From: Phycisphaerae bacterium
GTDB lineage: Bacteria; Planctomycetota; Phycisphaerae; UBA1845; UTPLA1
Direction: 5' to 3'
Length of the DNA stretch: 64,000 nt
NCBI GenBank assembly: GCA_035275405.1
Contig: DATEMU010000003.1
Location: 186,001 to 250,000, forward strand
Below are positions 32,847 through 41,253 of the stretch, one piece after another. The translations under genes and the position numbers were made by a program. The notes under the pieces were generated by a model. That model was not told where the DNA came from. It saw only the letters and a program-made list of their open reading frames with translations, and did not search any database. Positions within the stretch are counted from its first letter, which is position 1. Each line of letters starts with the position of its first letter.

Positions 32847-33974
32847 CTGAAGTTGATGTGTGTTTGCGGGGCGCGGCCGAATTTCATGAAGATCGCGCCG
32901 CTGGTGGACGCCTTTGCGAAGACGGGGCGAATCGAAACGATCCTGGTCCATACCGGCCAGCACTACGACGAGAAGATGAGCAAGCTCTTCTTCACGGACT
33001 TGGGCATCCCCGAGCCGGACATCAATCTTGAGGTGGGGTCCGGCAGCCATGCATCCCAGACGGCGGAGATTATTCGCCGATTCGAGCCGGTCGTCCTGCA
33101 GCACAGGCCGGACTGGGTCGTCGTGGTGGGCGACGTGAACAGCACGATCGCCTGCGCGCTGGTGGCGTGCAAGCTCGGCATCAAGGTCGCGCACGTGGAG
33201 GCGGGGCTGCGGAGCTTTGATCGGACGATGCCGGAGGAGATCAATCGGCTGCTGACGGACTCGATCTCGGATCTGCTACTGGTGAGCGAACCGAGCGGGG
33301 TGGAGAACTTGAAGCGCGAGGGGGTGGCCGACGAGAAAGTGCATTTCGTGGGCAATGTGATGATCGATACGCTGATGCGGCATCGCGCCCGGGCGGATCA
33401 ATCGAAGATCCTCGAGGCCATGACGTTGGAACGCACGCGGTATGCCGTCGTGACGCTCCACCGACCAAGCAACGTGGACGATCCGGCGACGCTGGGTTCG
33501 ATCCTGGGCGCCTTCGAGCAGATCGCGCGCGAGATGGCGATCGTATTTCCCATGCACCCGCGGACGCGAAAGAACATCGGGGCGATGGATCTGGAGAAGC
33601 GGATGACGGCGATTTCGGGACTGACGACGCCGGAGCCGCTGGGGTATCTCGATTTTCTCAAGTTGATGGCCGACTCGGCGATCGTCCTGACCGACTCGGG
33701 TGGGGTGCAAGAGGAGACGACCATTCTGGGCGTGCCGTGCCTTACACTCCGGTTGAACACGGAACGACCCGTGACGATCACCGAGGGCACCAACCGGCTG
33801 ACGAGTCCGGAGACCGGTGCGATTGTGGCCGCCTATCGTGACCAATTGGCGCGGTTCAGGGGTCGCGATTCAGGAGACGCGAAACGACCGGCGTTGTGGG
33901 ACGGCAATGCGGCGGAGCGAATCGCGCAAGTGTTCTTGAATATAAGTCGTATAAGACCGATTGGACCTATTTGA
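32844..33974 (+). CDS. wecB: Non-hydrolysing UDP-N-acetylglucosamine 2-epimerase
   Basis: Interconverts UDP-GlcNAc and UDP-ManNAc, feeding ManNAc-type sugars into surface polysaccharide. The start at 32844 gives a 376-residue protein with the expected N-terminus [19 protein letters not shown]; an upstream frame of 90 residues is rejected as unlike the family. Signature stretches are [65 protein letters not shown] and [20 protein letters not shown]. It is the first plus-strand gene of the polysaccharide locus. No UDP-ManNAc dehydrogenase is seen nearby. Its TGA overlaps the ATG of the next gene. Confidence 0.95.
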   Translation: MLKLMCVCGARPNFMKIAPLVDAFAKTGRIETILVHTGQHYDEKMSKLFFTDLGIPEPDINLEVGSGSHASQTAEIIRRFEPVVLQHRPDWVVVVGDVNSTIACALVACKLGIKVAHVEAGLRSFDRTMPEEINRLLTDSISDLLLVSEPSGVENLKREGVADEKVHFVGNVMIDTLMRHRARADQSKILEAMTLERTRYAVVTLHRPSNVDDPATLGSILGAFEQIAREMAIVFPMHPRTRKNIGAMDLEKRMTAISGLTTPEPLGYLDFLKLMADSAIVLTDSGGVQEETTILGVPCLTLRLNTERPVTITEGTNRLTSPETGAIVAAYRDQLARFRGRDSGDAKRPALWDGNAAERIAQVFLNISRIRPIGPI

Positions 33975-33976
33975 TG
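33942..33976. repeat. 35-bp element ending at the fcl-like start codon, copy 2
   Basis: Differs from the element at 32812-32846 at five of 35 positions and, like it, ends exactly on a start codon. It spans the last codons and stop of wecB, so wecB's C-terminus ([10 protein letters not shown]) is encoded by the repeat. Confidence 0.7.
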
Positions 33977-34927
33977 GACCTGACACGACAGCGAATCGTC
34001 CTGACCGGCGGGGCGGGGTTTCTCGGGCAACAGGTATATGCGCAGCTCTTCGCGGCGGGCGTCTCGCCGGATCAGATCGCCATCCCACGGCGGACGGAGT
34101 ATGACCTGACGAAATCGTACCAGGTCGCGCGGATGTACGCGGATTTCAAGCCGACAGTGGTGATTCACCTGGCGGCGGAGGTCGGGGGTATCGGGGCGAA
34201 TCGCGAAAACCCGGGGCGGTTTTTTTACGCGACCCTGGCGATGGGGATGCACCTAATCGAACGGGGGCGACAAGCGGGCGTGAAGAAATTCGTGCAGATC
34301 GGGACGGTCTGCGCCTATCCGAAGCATACGCCGGTCCCGTTCAAGGAGGAGGACCTTTGGGCCGGTTATCCCGAAGAGACGAATGCGCCCTACGGTGTCG
34401 CCAAGAAGGCACTTCTGGTCATGTTGCAGGCGTATCGTGCGCAATATGGTTTCAACGGCGTGTACCTGTTGCCGGTGAATCTCTATGGTCCGGGCGATAA
34501 CTTCGATCTGGCGTCGAGTCACGTGATTCCGGCGTTGATTCGCAAGTTCGTAGAGGCCAAGGCGCGGGGCGAGAAGAAGGTGGACGTCTGGGGGACGGGG
34601 ACGGCGAGCCGGGAATTCCTCTACGTCGAGGATTGTGCGCGGGCGATCCTCCTCGCGGCGGAGCGCTATGATGAAGCGGAGCCGATCAACATTGGATCGG
34701 GCAGCGAAATTACGATTCGCGATCTGGCAACAAAGATCCAACAGCTCGTGGGGTACGAAGGGCAAATCGTGTGGGACCCCACGCAACCGGACGGCCAGCC
34801 CCGGCGCTGCCTGGATTGTTCGCGGGCGAGGGAGCGGTTGGGGTTCACCGCGGAGATCGACTTGGACGAAGGTTTACGGCGCACCGTCGAATGGTATCAG
34901 TCATCGCGGGGCCATGACGCCCGTTGA
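33974..34927 (+). CDS. fcl: GDP-L-fucose synthase-like short-chain dehydrogenase/epimerase
   Basis: Extended SDR enzyme that in the closest family epimerises and reduces GDP-4-keto-6-deoxymannose to GDP-L-fucose. Signatures: N-terminal dinucleotide site [28 protein letters not shown], a serine/threonine in [17 protein letters not shown], the YxxxK pair in YGVAKK, and [20 protein letters not shown]. The partner enzyme GMD is not seen in this window, so the substrate may come from elsewhere or differ. The start is the ATG at 33974, overlapping the wecB stop. The 3' end overlaps the NusG-like gene by 14 bases. Confidence 0.85.
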   Translation: MDLTRQRIVLTGGAGFLGQQVYAQLFAAGVSPDQIAIPRRTEYDLTKSYQVARMYADFKPTVVIHLAAEVGGIGANRENPGRFFYATLAMGMHLIERGRQAGVKKFVQIGTVCAYPKHTPVPFKEEDLWAGYPEETNAPYGVAKKALLVMLQAYRAQYGFNGVYLLPVNLYGPGDNFDLASSHVIPALIRKFVEAKARGEKKVDVWGTGTASREFLYVEDCARAILLAAERYDEAEPINIGSGSEITIRDLATKIQQLVGYEGQIVWDPTQPDGQPRRCLDCSRARERLGFTAEIDLDEGLRRTVEWYQSSRGHDAR

Positions 34928-35513
34928 GGTAGAATCCGACTTGAGTCCGCTCGTCGTTGCACAAGATCCCGACGCCGTCTTGCCGGTCGAGGCGATACCG
35001 GACAATCTTCCCGGCTCATGGTGGGTTGCGCACACAAAGCCGCGCAATGAAAAGGCGCTGGCGGCCGACTTGTCAAAGCTCGGGATTTTTCATTATCTAC
35101 CGCTGCGGAAGCGGGAGACGCGCAGCCGAAAGACGCGGCGGATCTCGCGCAGCCTGCTTCCGGTCTTTCCGGGCTATCTGTTTTTCAACGGTCGGGAGGA
35201 GCAGCGTCATCGGGCACTGGCCACGCATCGCATCGCAAACGTTTTGGCCGTGACCGCGCAAGATCGGTTGATTACCGAATTGCGACAGGTCCATCAGGCG
35301 CTCTTGGCGGGGGTGGACGTACGCTGGCATCGCGAGATTCAGGTGGGTCAGGCAGCGCGGGTGATGGAGGGCCCATTGGTCGGCGTCGAAGGAGTCATTT
35401 CCGCAAGGCGCTCCAAACTTCGGCTGGTCCTGAACGTCGAGATGTTGGGTCAGTCGATCAGTGTTGAAGTATCGGCCCATCAACTCGAGCCCGTCGGCGA
35501 ATCGCGCCTCTGA
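34914..35513 (+). CDS. NusG-like transcription antiterminator of the polysaccharide locus
   Basis: NusG/RfaH/LoaP-type elongation factor expected to bind RNA polymerase and allow read-through of a long operon. The N-terminal NGN domain is clear: [50 protein letters not shown]. The C-terminal KOW domain is [20 protein letters not shown] followed by [20 protein letters not shown]. Starting at ATG 34914 it has 199 residues. It sits third in the locus, and the structured leader 35514-35755 follows it directly, as in capsule loci where a dedicated NusG paralogue acts on a nearby leader. A second, housekeeping NusG would be expected elsewhere. The longer upstream frame is a shadow of the fcl-like gene. 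Confidence 0.85.
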   Translation: MTPVEVESDLSPLVVAQDPDAVLPVEAIPDNLPGSWWVAHTKPRNEKALAADLSKLGIFHYLPLRKRETRSRKTRRISRSLLPVFPGYLFFNGREEQRHRALATHRIANVLAVTAQDRLITELRQVHQALLAGVDVRWHREIQVGQAARVMEGPLVGVEGVISARRSKLRLVLNVEMLGQSISVEVSAHQLEPVGESRL

Positions 35514-35755
35514 CTGCGTCAGACCGCCCCTGAAGTGATCACTAACTGAACGAACCGAGCGGCGCAACGTGCGTAATAGTAAAAAGTTGCGCGCCTGTCG
35601 ATGCCGGTTTCGATGATGTAGTGCATGTGGGGGATAACCGATATCATGGGGGCTTAATTTGCAGGGTTTCTTTGCGTAACTCCTGCAATGACAAGGAATT
35701 CTGACAGCCGCCCGACGACGGCTGACGGGGACGGAGTCTGCCCGGAGGTAGCCAA
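35514..35755 (+). promoter_or_regulatory. Structured leader between the antiterminator gene and the epimerase gene
   Basis: A 242-base gap in an otherwise tightly packed operon. Visible hairpins are GCGCAAC (35562-35568) with GTTGCGC (35586-35592), GCAGG (35660-35664) with CCTGC (about 35681-35685), and CAGCCG (35705-35710) with CGGCTG (35719-35724). GGAGG shortly before the ATG at 35756 is a good ribosome-binding site. Possible target of the preceding NusG-like protein, by position only. Confidence 0.5.
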
Positions 35756-36700
35756 ATGGCGACGGCATTAGTCACTGGAGCCGCAGGGTTCATTGGGTCT
35801 CACCTTTGCGAAGCGTTGCTGGCGGCGGGGTGGCGCGTCGTGGGGTTGGACTCGTTTGATTCGTTTTACGAACCGGCGGTGAAACGCCGAAACCTCACAA
35901 CTTGCACCGAAAATCCCCGATTCTCGTTGATAGAGGGCGATATTCGGGATACCGAAGCGGTTGAGAACGCCGTTCGCGGGGTGGACATGGTGGTGCACCT
36001 GGCGGCTCGGGCCGGCGTACGACCCTCCATCGAGCAACCGCTCTTGTATCAGGACGTCAATGTCCACGGGACTTGCGTCATTCTCGAGGCCATGCGGAAA
36101 TTCGGTGTCCGGCGCATGGTCTTCGCGGGCAGTTCCAGTGTTTATGGGAACAACTCCAAGGTCCCCTTCAGCGAGTCCGACAACGTCGATCACCCCATTT
36201 CGCCCTATGCGGCCACCAAAAAGGCCGGCGAGTTGATGTGTCATACCTACCATCACTTGTTCGGAATGGACATCACCTGCCTCCGCTTCTTCACCGTGTA
36301 CGGCGCCCGGCAGCGACCGGACCTGGCGATTCATAAGTTTACGCGACTGATCGAGGAGGGCAGACCAATTCCCGTCTTCGGCGACGGAAGCATGATGCGG
36401 GACCATACCTATATTGGGGACATCGTTTCGGGAGTTCTGCGTGCAATTGAGCGGTGCAGCGGGTATCATATTTATAATCTGGGAGAATCTCAGCCAGTCT
36501 CCCTATCCGATCTGATTGCGGCCATCGAGACCGCATTGGGCAAAAGGGCCGTAATTCAGCGCTTACCCCCGCAGCCGGGCGACGTCGAGCGGACGTACGC
36601 GGACATCGCGCGGGCGCGAGCGGAGATCGGCTATGAGCCGCGGACGGCGCTGGCCGAAGGACTGGCACGGTTTGTCGAGTGGTTCCGCGCGAATCGCTGA
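35756..36700 (+). CDS. NAD-dependent epimerase, UDP-glucuronate 4-epimerase-like
   Basis: Extended SDR epimerase acting on a nucleotide sugar; the closest resemblance is to UDP-glucuronate 4-epimerases, which supply galacturonate. Signatures: TGAAGFIGSHLCEALLAAGW, VVHLAARAGVRPSIEQPLLY, FAGSSSVYGNNSKVPFSESD, the YxxxK in YAATKKAGELM, and RFFTVYGARQRPDLAIHKF. The length of 314 residues is normal. Preceded by a strong GGAGG site. The APSIEQP-like segment and FTVYG..RPDMA-type stretch are the reason for preferring the uronate family over GalE. Confidence 0.87.
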   Translation: MATALVTGAAGFIGSHLCEALLAAGWRVVGLDSFDSFYEPAVKRRNLTTCTENPRFSLIEGDIRDTEAVENAVRGVDMVVHLAARAGVRPSIEQPLLYQDVNVHGTCVILEAMRKFGVRRMVFAGSSSVYGNNSKVPFSESDNVDHPISPYAATKKAGELMCHTYHHLFGMDITCLRFFTVYGARQRPDLAIHKFTRLIEEGRPIPVFGDGSMMRDHTYIGDIVSGVLRAIERCSGYHIYNLGESQPVSLSDLIAAIETALGKRAVIQRLPPQPGDVERTYADIARARAEIGYEPRTALAEGLARFVEWFRANR

Positions 36701-36742
36701 TCGCGCGGGTACGTCAGAGGAGCGCGAACCTCACTTCATCAG

Positions 36743-38398
36743 ATGTCGGATGCAACTCCACAATCGGAAGCGATCGCCCCGGCCATGGTCGGACCGCGGG
36801 TGGTGGGCCTCTCCATGGGGCAGGCCAATCGGCTGATCGTCAACACGCTGTCGAATTACGCGTTGACGTTCGTGTCGATGATCGCGGCGCTGGTAATGAC
36901 GCCGATCGTCGTTCGGCATCTGGGTCAGGCGGGATACGGTGTCGCGGCAATCGTGTTGGCGCCCTTCGGCGTGTTCGAGACGCTGGCGGGCTCCTTTGGG
37001 CGCGCGCTGCACCGATTTATCCCGATGAGCCTGGCCGAACCGGATCATCGCAATCTGCATCGTGTTTTTTCAACGGGGGTTTGCGGCTATGTTCTCATCG
37101 GGGTGATGGGAGCGCTGTTCGTTCAGGCATTTTCCGGGGTTCTCCTGGGGGGCGACGACGTCCGTCCGCAATTGATCAAGGATGGAGCGCTGGCCTTTCA
37201 CGTGCTCGCCGTCTGGCTCCTCCTGGGCTTTCCGTTATGGGCATATCGAAGGGGTCTCGAATCGATCCAACGATTCGATCTGATGAACCTGGCCCACGGC
37301 ACCATCACCGTGCTGCGGATGGTTGTCGTCATGGTCGTTTTCGTATTGGGCTATGGGAGCGTGACGTTCTTTGTCGCTTCTCAGCTTCTGGGCCTGCTCC
37401 TCTCCAATTGGATCTGCCGTCGGCAACTGCATCGATGCCTTCCCGACCTGGTGTTTTCGCCGCGGCTGGTCGATCGAAGGACACTTTGGGTCATGGGGTC
37501 GTTTGCACTGGCGACGATTCTGGGCACCCTCGGCGAGATCATTGGGGGCCACGGATATCGAATCTTCGTGGGGAAGGCGATCGGATTGCACGAACTTGGC
37601 GAGTTTGCCGCAATCATGACGCTTCAGACGACGATTTTTCGACTGGTGGACGAACTGACGCTGGCCTTCGCCCCGGCGGTGAGCGCGCTGGACGTGCAGG
37701 GAAAGGGCGTCAACGTCGCGAAGTTGCTGGTTTCGGGGACCAAGGTATCCATTCTGGTCGCCCTATCAATGGCCGTGGTTCCGCTGGCGGTGTCCAAGCC
37801 CTTTCTGAATCTGTGGCTGGGCCCCGCCTTCGCCCGGCGCGATACCCTTTTTTGCTTCCTGCTCATTGCGCTGATTCCCTTCTGCATGGGCAATCCCGCC
37901 ATGCATGTTCTTTACGGATTGGGCAAGGCCTCCGTGTGCGGTCCGATTCAGTTTCTACGAAGTTTCGTGGGCCTGATCGCGGCCTTTGTCTATGTCGTGT
38001 CTTTCCAGCAAGGCCTGACCGGGGCGTGTATCATCATGTTCGGCGCGCAGGGGATCGGGGGAATCGTCTTGATGCTTCAGGGGTGTTCGGTGACCGGTGT
38101 GCCGTGGGCCCAGGCCTTGCGAAAAACACTTCTTCGCCCGTTTGCTATTGCGTTACTGGGCGCTGCCGTGACGTATTTCGTGCTGCTCGCGGTCGGCGAC
38201 GATACGTGGTGGAAGATCGGCGTGAGCGTGGCCAGCGGTGAGGCGGTATTTGTCTCCCTGGTGCTGATCGCGGGGGTCGGCGTTGAGGAATGGCAGCGGA
38301 TCATTTCGTTCCTGGCTGCGGCCCGTTCGGGAATTCAGCGGCTACTTCGACCGGGAGAATCACCCGGCGGAAACGGCCCAACTTCGCATGTGGACTAG
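36743..38398 (+). CDS. Polysaccharide flippase-like membrane protein (Wzx/MATE-type), copy 1
   Basis: Multi-helix membrane protein of the oligosaccharide flippase/MOP type that would move lipid-linked repeat units across the inner membrane. About 12-14 hydrophobic segments. The opening LIVNTLSNYALTFVSMIAAL and the following PIVVRHLGQAGYGVAAIVLA match the start of the second flippase (39685-41253), so the two are paralogues. The C-terminal tail of about 30 residues is Pro/Gly-rich. A long alternative frame overlapping most of it (36679-38241) has poor composition and is a shadow. The gene is followed by a hairpin at 38397-38426. Confidence 0.87.
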   Translation: MSDATPQSEAIAPAMVGPRVVGLSMGQANRLIVNTLSNYALTFVSMIAALVMTPIVVRHLGQAGYGVAAIVLAPFGVFETLAGSFGRALHRFIPMSLAEPDHRNLHRVFSTGVCGYVLIGVMGALFVQAFSGVLLGGDDVRPQLIKDGALAFHVLAVWLLLGFPLWAYRRGLESIQRFDLMNLAHGTITVLRMVVVMVVFVLGYGSVTFFVASQLLGLLLSNWICRRQLHRCLPDLVFSPRLVDRRTLWVMGSFALATILGTLGEIIGGHGYRIFVGKAIGLHELGEFAAIMTLQTTIFRLVDELTLAFAPAVSALDVQGKGVNVAKLLVSGTKVSILVALSMAVVPLAVSKPFLNLWLGPAFARRDTLFCFLLIALIPFCMGNPAMHVLYGLGKASVCGPIQFLRSFVGLIAAFVYVVSFQQGLTGACIIMFGAQGIGGIVLMLQGCSVTGVPWAQALRKTLLRPFAIALLGAAVTYFVLLAVGDDTWWKIGVSVASGEAVFVSLVLIAGVGVEEWQRIISFLAAARSGIQRLLRPGESPGGNGPTSHVD

Positions 38399-38426
38399 TG
38401 TGCGATTCCGGGAGCAGACGCACACT
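38397..38426. other. Hairpin at the 3' end of the first flippase gene
   Basis: AGTGTGCG (38397-38404) pairs with CGCACACT (38419-38426) around a 14-base loop, starting at the flippase stop codon. A 150-bp gap follows before the next start. No T-run; perhaps a stability or attenuation element. Confidence 0.5.
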
Positions 38427-38548
38427 TCGCGTTCAGGAAGTCGGCGCTTGGTGGCCCGTTGGCGTTCCCGCGGACAAAAAAAAGCGCGCCTCATCGAACT
38501 GAAGATCGCATTCCGTTAGGATATCAAGTAACTAAGGGGGATGATCGC

Positions 38549-39625
38549 GTGAGAAATTCGTTGATGGATCAAGGGCAAGTCCGCCTCATGGATGGGCGAG
38601 GACAAGGTCTCGGACCGCCAAAACGCCGGGCGACGGAAGGCGTCCGGGCCGAGGCATTTCAACCGTTTTTCATCGTCGGCTGTCAGCGTTCAGGGACGAC
38701 CGCGTTGGCCGTGATGTTCGATCGGCACTCCGCGCTGGCCGTGCCTTCGGAGACCGAATTCTTCAGGAAGTTTGCGCGTTCGGATCGCCTCCGCCGACTC
38801 CCGATGACGCACGAGCAACTCCTGTCCAGGGCGTGCGACGATTTCTATATTCGCTTGACCGGCGTTCGTTTCGAGGATGCCATCGAACGGTTTCGCCAAT
38901 ATCCCGCGACCTACAGTTACCTTTTTCGTGCATTGTTGGAAACGCACGCGGCCAAGGAGGGAAAGCGTCGTTCGGGGGAAAAGACGTGCGATCATCTGTA
39001 TGCCGTCGATGAAATTCTGCGGGAATATTCCGAGGCCAAGGTGATCTGCATCATCCGCGACGGGCGCGACGTCGTACGCTCCATCAGCGCGGCGTGGGGG
39101 CTGAAAAGGTGGAACGTGCTTTGTCGGCAATGGATTGCCTTTGCGCGCCTGGCGGGAAAGCTGCAACGGAGACTCCCGCCGGATCGATTTACACTGGTGA
39201 GGTACACCGATCTCATGCGCGAACCGGAACGGGAAATGCGCCGCTTGTGCGCGTTCATCGGCGAGCAGTTCGAGCCGGCGCAGATCGAGACGGGGGGAGG
39301 ATCGACGACGGTTCCGACCTACGAATTGGCCTGGAAGGGTAAGGCCAGGGAAGGCCCCGATCCGACACGCGTAGAAGCGTGGAGGAAGTGTGAAGATCGT
39401 GAACTGATCGCCAGGCTCAATTTCTACATGGGCCGAACGCTTCGCGAATGGGGCTATCCCGACACCGAGGTCGTGGGCATTCCCTGGACCCGAAGGCTGC
39501 TTTGGTGGATGCAATACGTCCCTTGTTGGCGCGGAGTTTTTCCGATCGCATTGCGCGTTCATCGCGTGATTCGGTCGATACGCGGCCCCGCCCAAAGTCC
39601 CTCCACCCCGAACGTCAGCGCCTAG
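38549..39625 (+). CDS. Sulfotransferase family protein
   Basis: PAPS-dependent sulfotransferase. The 5'-phosphosulfate loop is FIVGCQRSGTTALAVMFDRH (about residues 41-60), and the 3'-phosphate-binding stretch is VICIIRDGRDVVRSISAAW. A conserved RYTDLMREPEREMRRLCAFI segment follows, typical of this family. The start is taken as GTG at 38549 because AAGGGGG (38534-38540) lies eight bases ahead; the upstream ATG frame (38459) is unlike the family. Located between two flippase genes, it probably sulfates the surface polysaccharide, or its lipid-linked units, in the cytoplasm. Confidence 0.88.
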   Translation: MRNSLMDQGQVRLMDGRGQGLGPPKRRATEGVRAEAFQPFFIVGCQRSGTTALAVMFDRHSALAVPSETEFFRKFARSDRLRRLPMTHEQLLSRACDDFYIRLTGVRFEDAIERFRQYPATYSYLFRALLETHAAKEGKRRSGEKTCDHLYAVDEILREYSEAKVICIIRDGRDVVRSISAAWGLKRWNVLCRQWIAFARLAGKLQRRLPPDRFTLVRYTDLMREPEREMRRLCAFIGEQFEPAQIETGGGSTTVPTYELAWKGKAREGPDPTRVEAWRKCEDRELIARLNFYMGRTLREWGYPDTEVVGIPWTRRLLWWMQYVPCWRGVFPIALRVHRVIRSIRGPAQSPSTPNVSA

Positions 39626-39684
39626 ACTGCGTCAATCGTTCCGGAATCGCTCCTCTTACCATGCCTGATTGGAAGTGAGGCCCC

Positions 39685-41253
39685 GTGAGGCTGGCTGACC
39701 GGATTATCATCAACGTCATCTCGAACTACGGGCTGACGGCACTGGGTATCGTGGCCAATCTGGTCATGGTGCCGGTGGTCATCAATGGCCTGGGGCGTAG
39801 TGGGTTCGGTCTGGCCACCATGATCCTCGCTGCACTGGGGGTGTTTGACCTTTTAGCCAACACCGTGGGCCGCGCCCTGGAGCGCCAACTCCCACCGTTG
39901 CTTGCGGACGACGATCGGGAACAATTCGGGCGGACATTCAATACCGGGCTGTTGGCGTTCGCGGCCATCGGGGCCCTGGGGGCGTTGGTCATCCTGGCGA
40001 TCAAGGACTGGCTAACGGGAGATGCGCACAAGGAACTTGGTTTCGAGGGGGATGCTACGTTGACGTGTTGGCTCTTGGCAGCCTACATGGTCGTGGGGTA
40101 TCCGTGGGTTTGCTACCAGAAGACGCTGGGAGCGATGCAGCGTTACGACTTGATCGGTTTGTTCAGCGGGAGCACGACGCTGGTGCGGATCGTCATCGTG
40201 ATGGGGCTGTTCTGGGCGGGGTACGGCAGCATCAGTCTATTCGCCGGGTCCCTGTTCGCGGCGCTTTGGCTCACGAATATTCTGTGCCGCGGATCGCTTC
40301 GACGATTGAGGCCGGGAATTTCGGAATCATTCAGCCAGGTCGATCGCGCGACTGTGCGACGTGTCGGAAAGTTCGCGGCGGCGACGCTATTCGTGGTGAT
40401 CGGCAACGCGCTGGTGACCCAGGGGTTCACGATCCTGGTCGGCAAGCAGTTGGGAATGGGGGCGCTCGGAGGACTCGCCGCCGTTCTGACCATTCGCACG
40501 CTGTTGTGGACCTTGATTTACAACGTGGCCGGCGTCCTGACGCCGGCTGTCAGTAATCTCGAAGCCCTTGGACACGATCAGAATATCGCCAAGCTCTTCC
40601 TGTCCGGCGCGAAATACTCGGCGATGATGGCGGTGATGATCTGCGGCGTGCCGCTGATGATCGCAGCGCCGTTTCTGGAGCTTTGGTTGGGTGCGGAGTT
40701 CAAGGGGCTGGACTGGCTGCTGTACATGTTACTGGTTGTGCAGATTCCACTCTCTCCTGCGCTCACTTCCCAACAAGTGTTGTTAGGCCTGGGCCGCGTA
40801 AGGATCACCGGGCTGGTGGTCTTTGCCAGAGGAGCCTTGGCGATTCTTCTGGCCGCGGGTTACTTACAGTGGATTGGGCAGAGCCTGGAGGGATCGGCGG
40901 CTTGCGTGTTCGGCATGCAATTCATCGGGGGAATGACGCTCTTCTTCATTGCCTCATCCGTCCTGAAGATCGGCTGGTTCCGGGCCGTTAAGGAAGTTCT
41001 CGGGCGTCCCCTCGCGATCGGCGTTGTAGGCGGCATCGTGACCTGGCTGATGTCGAATCGGCTCGGCACGGAGAGCTGGTGGCCGCTCATCGCCGCGACG
41101 GCGGCGGGAGAACTGGTTTTTCTGGTGTTGGCTCTGACGATTGGATTCAACCGCGAAGAACGGGCAAAGCTGCACTCCTTCGCTGGCCGCGCGAAGAACC
41201 GTTTGATGCCGACGCTCGAGTCGACCGTACGCGCCGCGGAGCGCGAGTCATGA
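39685..41253 (+). CDS. Polysaccharide flippase-like membrane protein (Wzx/MATE-type), copy 2
   Basis: Second MOP-type exporter, beginning with GTG at 39685 (GGAAGTGAGG lies just upstream). The opening INVISNYGLTALGIVANLVM and the segments PVVINGLGRSGFGLATMILA and LLANTVGRALERQLPPLLA parallel the first flippase at equivalent positions. The predicted topology is again about 12-14 helices. Two exporters in one locus suggest two repeat-unit types, or a specialised exporter for the sulfated form. The last four bases overlap the start of the next gene (ATGA), so translation is probably coupled. Confidence 0.87.
   Translation: MRLADRIIINVISNYGLTALGIVANLVMVPVVINGLGRSGFGLATMILAALGVFDLLANTVGRALERQLPPLLADDDREQFGRTFNTGLLAFAAIGALGALVILAIKDWLTGDAHKELGFEGDATLTCWLLAAYMVVGYPWVCYQKTLGAMQRYDLIGLFSGSTTLVRIVIVMGLFWAGYGSISLFAGSLFAALWLTNILCRGSLRRLRPGISESFSQVDRATVRRVGKFAAATLFVVIGNALVTQGFTILVGKQLGMGALGGLAAVLTIRTLLWTLIYNVAGVLTPAVSNLEALGHDQNIAKLFLSGAKYSAMMAVMICGVPLMIAAPFLELWLGAEFKGLDWLLYMLLVVQIPLSPALTSQQVLLGLGRVRITGLVVFARGALAILLAAGYLQWIGQSLEGSAACVFGMQFIGGMTLFFIASSVLKIGWFRAVKEVLGRPLAIGVVGGIVTWLMSNRLGTESWWPLIAATAAGELVFLVLALTIGFNREERAKLHSFAGRAKNRLMPTLESTVRAAERES

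Noticed and set aside
36679-38241. Long plus-strand frame (about 520 codons) overlapping the first flippase gene
   Set aside because: The other frame (36743-38398) shows regular membrane helices and homology to the second flippase; this one is Gly/Arg/Ser-rich with no domain.
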